Shown: in pieces, positions 60,449-64,000 of the stretch | Numbering within the stretch: position 1 is the stretch's first letter | How the letters are laid out: each line of letters starts with the position of its first letter | Assembly (NCBI GenBank): GCA_022184915.1 | Contig: JAGTJU010000006.1 | Span: 124,001 to 188,000, forward strand | Direction: 5' to 3' | Length of the DNA: 64,000 nucleotides | From: Myxococcales bacterium | GTDB lineage: Bacteria > Myxococcota_A > Polyangia > Fen-1088 | Translations under genes and position numbers: made by a program | Notes under the pieces: model-generated | What the model saw: only the letters and a program-made list of their open reading frames with translations | Told to the model about the DNA's origin: nothing | The model's database searches: none

Positions 60449-61885
60449 ATGTACCGTTTCCAGATAGGGCTCATTGCCGCCGGGGTGTTGTTGGCTTCGA
60501 CCGTGGCCGTGTTTTTGGGCGTGACCTCGAATTTGGACGCCGCAGCCGAGGCCCAGGCCAAGGCCAAGGCCACCCGATCCGCCGTCGTGTTCCAACAGTT
60601 GAGCCGCCTCGAGGGCCTGGACTTCGCAAACGCGGCCGGAAAGTTCGCTGCCCGCGAGGCGATGCCGAAAGTGTTCCTCGAGTCGGACGAGACCGAGCGA
60701 CGGAAAGCCGCGTTCACCCAGGCCGAGACGGTCCAAAAGTTGTTGGAGGCGGACGCTCGTCGCGCTGCAATCGTGGCTGTGCTCGATAAGGCGGGCAAGG
60801 TCATCGCGCGCGACCTGAACCCCAATGCCATGTACGGCGACAACCTCTCTGACAAGCAGGTCGTGCAAGAAGCGCTCGCGGGGCGTCCGGCGCTCGACGT
60901 TTGGAACTTCGCCCGGAGCATGACAAGGGTCTCCGTGGCCCCCATCAAAAGTGGCTCGGAGGTGGTGGGTGCGTTGCTCCTCGGTTACGTCATGAGCCAT
61001 CAGGAGGTCCGGAACCTCAGCGACCTCGTCGGCGCTCCCCTTGCGGTGTTTCACGAGGGCAAGGTCCAGACCTCGAGCTTCGTCACGTCCGAAGGCAAAG
61101 AGGACGGCAACAAAACCCAAGCGGTGTCGTCTGTCCTTTTCGGGGCCGACAAACCGGCCGATATGGCGCTGGCCAAAGGACAAGCCACCGAAGCGATTGA
61201 CGTTGCGATAGACGGCACGGCTTACGAGCTCGTCGCGGCTCCGATCGTTGGCAACATGCAGGACAAAACGGCGGGTGTGGCCGTGTTGGTCCCAAGGGCC
61301 CAGGGCGCGAACCTGGCCTCGATGGCGGGTGGTCAGATCTGGCTTCTGGGTCTCATCGGCGTGCTCGCGGTGGTCTTCGCCGCCGCGATGACGGCACGCC
61401 GTTTCGTGCGTCCCCTGGACAACATCGAAATGGGCGTGGCCGAGGTCATCAACGGCAACATCGACTACACCTTCAAGCCCGTGGGCCCCGACTTCGAGGG
61501 TCTCTCGAACGGCCTCAACGTGATGCTGGCCCGTCTTCTCGGACGCGACGAGCCGGACGAGGACCAGGTAGAGGAGGAGGAAGGTACGAGGTGGAAGGCC
61601 GAGCAAATGGTCATCGAAGAGGGTGAAGGCCAGCCCCCGGGTGTAGACCCGCAGGCGCTCGCGCAAGAGAGCGAGGCTGCGTACTACCCGCGCTTGTTCA
61701 ACGAGTATGTCACCGCGCTTCGGAACGCAGGTGTACGGGCCGACGGTGTCAGCGTCCAGTCCTTCACGGCCAAGCTTCGGCTCACCGAGGGTGGGCTCAA
61801 GCGAAAGTGGAAGTGTCGGATGGTGCGCTTCGTGATGGTGGCCAGCGGCGAGACCATCGTTTTTCGTGCCGTGAAGATCGCCTGA
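60449..61885 (+). CDS. Membrane sensor protein with Cache-like and HAMP-like regions (MXAN_5187-type C-terminus)
   Basis: 478 aa. Helix 1 (about 5-25; GLIAAGVLLASTVAVFLGV), an extracytoplasmic sensor of about 260 residues with a DKAGKVIARDLNP strand resembling a Cache/PAS-like fold, then helix 2 (IWLLGLIGVLAVVFAAAM). A HAMP-like segment follows (RRFVRPLDNIEMGVAEVING). An acidic linker (EDQVEEEEG) leads to a C-terminal domain containing YYPRLFNEYVTALRNAG and KLRLTEGGLKRKWKCRMV. That pattern recalls the Myxococcus MXAN_5187 C-terminal domain, from memory. There is no kinase, methyl-accepting or cyclase domain, so the output is unknown. Confidence 0.8.
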   Translation: MYRFQIGLIAAGVLLASTVAVFLGVTSNLDAAAEAQAKAKATRSAVVFQQLSRLEGLDFANAAGKFAAREAMPKVFLESDETERRKAAFTQAETVQKLLEADARRAAIVAVLDKAGKVIARDLNPNAMYGDNLSDKQVVQEALAGRPALDVWNFARSMTRVSVAPIKSGSEVVGALLLGYVMSHQEVRNLSDLVGAPLAVFHEGKVQTSSFVTSEGKEDGNKTQAVSSVLFGADKPADMALAKGQATEAIDVAIDGTAYELVAAPIVGNMQDKTAGVAVLVPRAQGANLASMAGGQIWLLGLIGVLAVVFAAAMTARRFVRPLDNIEMGVAEVINGNIDYTFKPVGPDFEGLSNGLNVMLARLLGRDEPDEDQVEEEEGTRWKAEQMVIEEGEGQPPGVDPQALAQESEAAYYPRLFNEYVTALRNAGVRADGVSVQSFTAKLRLTEGGLKRKWKCRMVRFVMVASGETIVFRAVKIA

Positions 61886-61901
61886 CCGCACGGCTTGAGC
61901 C

Positions 61902-63098
61902 ATGTTGGTTGCGAGCGGGCTCGACGTGTTGTGCGAGGATCGCCTGGCGCTCTGTCGAGGGCGCCGGGTTGGTCTTTTGTGCCATCCCGCTTCCGTCGCA
62001 GGTGACCTCACCCACGCACTCGATCGCCTGATCCAGTTGGGAATCCGTCCGGTTCGCCTCTTCGGTCCGGAGCACGGAATTCGGGGCGAGGCCCAAGACA
62101 TGATCGGGGTCGATGCGGGTCGCGACCCGCGAACCGGACTGCCCGAAATAAGCCTCTACGGAGATACGTTCGCCTCGCTCGTTCCGTCCCAGACCTCGCT
62201 CTGTGATTTGGACGTTCTGCTGATCGACCTTCAGGACGTGGGGAGCCGCTATTACACCTTCATCTGGACGATGGCGCTCGCCATGAAGGCGGCCGCCGAG
62301 GCGAAGGTGATGGTGGTGGTGCTCGATAGACCGAACCCGCTCGGCGGCGAGGCCATCGAGGGGGGAGACGTGGCCATCGAGTCCTTCGTGGGCCTGGGGT
62401 CGATCCCGGTGCGGCACGGGCTGACTCCTGGGGAAGTGGCCCGGCTGATCAAGGCGGGCCTGCCTTGGGGAGCTTCCCGCTTCGGGCTCCCCCTGGACCT
62501 GGAACTGGAAGTGGTACCGCTTCGGGGCTGGCGGCGCACCATGGCCTTCGAGGAGACGGGCCTGCCCTGGGTTTTGCCTTCCCCAAACATGCCCACCGTG
62601 GACACGGCCTTCGTGTATCCGGGCCTGTGTTTGCTCGAAGGAACGAACCTTTCAGAGGGCCGTGGGTGCACCCGCCCGTTCGAGATCTTTGGAGCGCCTT
62701 TCGTCGACGGTCATGCACTGGCCGAGGCCCTTGCGGGCGATGGTCTGCCGGGCGTTCGGTTTCGTCCGCTCACGTTTCGGCCCACGTTCCATAAGCACGC
62801 CGGGCTGCCTTGCGGGGGGGTTCAGGTCCACGTGAGCGACCGGGCTGCCTTTCGGCCTTATCTGACCGGCGTGGCCATTCTACGGCAGCTGCGCCGACTC
62901 TGCGGTGAGGCCTTCTCGTGGCGGACCGAGCCCTACGAATTCGTGGCGGACCACCCGGCCATCGATCTGCTCACGGGAAGCGCCGCGGTGAGGGAAGGGG
63001 TAGATGCCGGGGCCTCGCTCGGCGATTTGGAGCAAACCTGGCGGGCGGCCGAGGCGGCCTTCCCCGAGCGACGTGCGCCCCACCTGCTATACCCGTAG
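61902..63098 (+). CDS. namZ: NamZ-type exo-beta-N-acetylmuramidase (DUF1343)
   Basis: 398 aa starting at ATG 61902, 17 bases after the sensor gene. DUF1343 features are FGPEHGIRGEAQ, DLQDVGSRYYTFIWTM, RPNPLGG and YPGLCLLEGTNLSEGRG, with FHKHAGLPCGGVQ near the C-terminus. NamZ enzymes release N-acetylmuramic acid from muropeptide fragments. There is no signal peptide here, so it would act in the cytoplasm on recycled material, or be exported by another route. The nadD gene begins eight bases after its stop. Confidence 0.9.
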   Translation: MLVASGLDVLCEDRLALCRGRRVGLLCHPASVAGDLTHALDRLIQLGIRPVRLFGPEHGIRGEAQDMIGVDAGRDPRTGLPEISLYGDTFASLVPSQTSLCDLDVLLIDLQDVGSRYYTFIWTMALAMKAAAEAKVMVVVLDRPNPLGGEAIEGGDVAIESFVGLGSIPVRHGLTPGEVARLIKAGLPWGASRFGLPLDLELEVVPLRGWRRTMAFEETGLPWVLPSPNMPTVDTAFVYPGLCLLEGTNLSEGRGCTRPFEIFGAPFVDGHALAEALAGDGLPGVRFRPLTFRPTFHKHAGLPCGGVQVHVSDRAAFRPYLTGVAILRQLRRLCGEAFSWRTEPYEFVADHPAIDLLTGSAAVREGVDAGASLGDLEQTWRAAEAAFPERRAPHLLYP

Positions 63099-63106
63099 CA
63101 GGAGCC

Positions 63107-63661
63107 ATGCACGTCGCCCTATTCGGGGGCAGCTTCAACCCTCCCCACGTTGGCCACCAGTTGGCGGCGCTGTACGTCCTCGAGACTGCGCCTGTCGATG
63201 GTTTGTGGCTCGTGCCCTGTTTTCAGCACGCGTTCGACAAGGCCCTCGAGCGCTTCGAGTACAGGGTGAAGATGTGCGAGCGCATGGCGGCGGCGCTCGG
63301 GCCGCGGGTGCGGGTAGAGACGATCGAGGGGCAGCGGGGGGGGGTGAGCCGCACGCTGGATACGGTCAAGGCGTTGCGTGTGGCCTATCCCGGGGTGCGG
63401 TTCTCGCTGATGATCGGGGCTGACTTGCGGCACGAGCGCTCGACCTGGTACGGAGCCGACGAACTCGCGACGTTGGTAAACTTCATCGTGGTGGGGCGCG
63501 CCGGCGCAGACCCGGACGCTGCGGTTCAGATGCCCGCCGTGAGCTCGACGGAGGTCCGGGAGCGCCTCGCACAGGGCAAGCCCGTCGACGCGCAGGTGCC
63601 GCGTGCCGTGCTCGACGTGATTCGTGCCCACACGCTTTACGGGTTTCGGGAGGCGCGATGA
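63107..63661 (+). CDS. nadD: Nicotinate-nucleotide adenylyltransferase
   Basis: 184 aa from ATG 63107, preceded by CAGGAG. Nucleotidyltransferase motifs are FGGSFNPPHVGH and VSSTEVRERL; the middle has WLVPCFQHAFDK and LMIGADLRHE. It adenylylates nicotinate mononucleotide to deamido-NAD and pairs functionally with nadC in this window. Its stop overlaps the start of the next gene (ATGA). A Phe-Gln-His in place of the usual N/P-x-x-x-P-H-K segment is a family variation. Confidence 0.93.
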   Translation: MHVALFGGSFNPPHVGHQLAALYVLETAPVDGLWLVPCFQHAFDKALERFEYRVKMCERMAAALGPRVRVETIEGQRGGVSRTLDTVKALRVAYPGVRFSLMIGADLRHERSTWYGADELATLVNFIVVGRAGADPDAAVQMPAVSSTEVRERLAQGKPVDAQVPRAVLDVIRAHTLYGFREAR

Positions 63662-64000
63662 GCGACACCGCGGAACTCGACCCTGCGAGTCCCACCCCCT
63701 TGGTCACGTTGGTGGGTGCAGGTCCCGTGGGCGCGGGCCTTGCGGGCAAGCTGGTCCGCTCGGGGGTGCCCGTGGCGGCTCTTTACGGGCGAACCGAACG
63801 CCAAGCGATGGAGGCCGCGATCTCGGCAGGCGTGCTGGGTCTTTGCGAGGATGTCTCGGAGCTCGTTCGGGGGGCCGACGTGGTGATCGTGGCGGTCTCA
63901 GACTCCCGCATCGGCGAGGTCGCAGAGGCCTATGCTCGAAAAGGCGTGATCGGGAGCAACCAGGTGGTGCTTCATACGTCGGGGGCGTGGGCCGCCGAAG
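63658..64000 (+). CDS. Truncated Rossmann-like/DUF2520-type oxidoreductase
   Basis: 114 residues are visible before the right edge. A Rossmann NAD(P)-binding motif is present (LVGAGPVGAGLAGKLVRSG), followed by DVVIVAVSDSRIGEVAE and VVLHTSGAWAAE. The HTSGA motif after the Rossmann segment is the DUF2520/F420-NADP-reductase-like pattern found beside panBC or nadD in several bacteria. The ATGA overlap with nadD suggests translational coupling. The C-terminal domain lies beyond the window. Confidence 0.75.
   Translation, partial: MSDTAELDPASPTPLVTLVGAGPVGAGLAGKLVRSGVPVAALYGRTERQAMEAAISAGVLGLCEDVSELVRGADVVIVAVSDSRIGEVAEAYARKGVIGSNQVVLHTSGAWAAE

Noticed and set aside
60326-62101. 591-aa minus-strand frame opposite the membrane sensor
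   Set aside because: It is antisense to the sensor gene, which has its own promoter, ribosome site and membrane helices.

Overview
The window is GC-rich bacterial chromosome, densely coding on both strands. It has no rRNA operon, insertion sequence, prophage or CRISPR array. Gene content points to a myxobacterium or close relative (Myxococcota). It holds Ser/Thr kinase-like proteins with PEGA or AgmX/PglI-type tails, a fibro-slime lipoprotein, two NtrC-type sigma-54 activators, a PilZ protein, a sensor with a C-terminus resembling the Myxococcus MXAN_5187 family, and many Gly/Ser/Pro-rich lipoproteins. This assignment is inferred from family content, not from a phylogenetic marker.

Layout. 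1-6.0 kb: a truncated DUF1080-type secreted protein, a metallophosphoesterase fused to a large membrane domain, a small unknown protein plus fumarylacetoacetate-hydrolase pair, and a pseudokinase-GYF-AgmX fusion. 6.0-11.6 kb: a four-gene plus-strand cassette of two unknown proteins, a RavA/MoxR AAA+ ATPase and a DNA methyltransferase whose start overlaps the ATPase stop. This is the best candidate here for an undescribed system. 11.5-21.8 kb: M16 peptidase, fibro-slime lipoprotein, ArsA-like ATPase with an outer-membrane partner, RlmI, an ECF sigma/anti-sigma pair, an outer-membrane protein and RadC. 22.0-30.8 kb: a RecQ helicase with an acidic N-terminal extension that probably starts at CTG, a PEGA Ser/Thr kinase, a lipoprotein, a PQQ-type sugar dehydrogenase, and RlmN with MiaE. 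30.9-41.1 kb: aconitase, a histidine kinase/NtrC/GIDE-like operon, BolA, CGFS glutaredoxin and UvrA. 41.1-49.9 kb: RNase P RNA, a zinc-ribbon coiled-coil protein, tRNA-Ile(CAU), UppP, BirA, NadC, a HAD phosphatase, RsmD, CoaD, an aminotransferase and a second NtrC regulator. 50-64 kb: a TPR protein, KamA with a Cys-motif partner, citrate synthase, an arginase-fold hydrolase, a TPR-zincin protein, a frameshifted membrane protein, PilZ, a membrane sensor, NamZ, NadD and a truncated Rossmann/DUF2520 protein.

Working together. Housekeeping threads include NAD synthesis (nadC, nadD), CoA and biotin (coaD, birA), TCA entry (gltA, acnA), RNA modification (rlmI, rlmN, miaE, rsmD), DNA repair (uvrA, recQ, radC), iron-sulfur handling (bolA, grxD) and wall recycling (uppP, namZ). 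Several neighbours overlap by four bases (ATGA/GTGA), which suggests translational coupling: sigma/anti-sigma, NtrC/GIDE-like, rsmD/coaD, nadD/DUF2520 and the ArsA pair. Start codons were chosen by hand from ribosome-site spacing, overlaps and family length, and are less certain than the reading frames.
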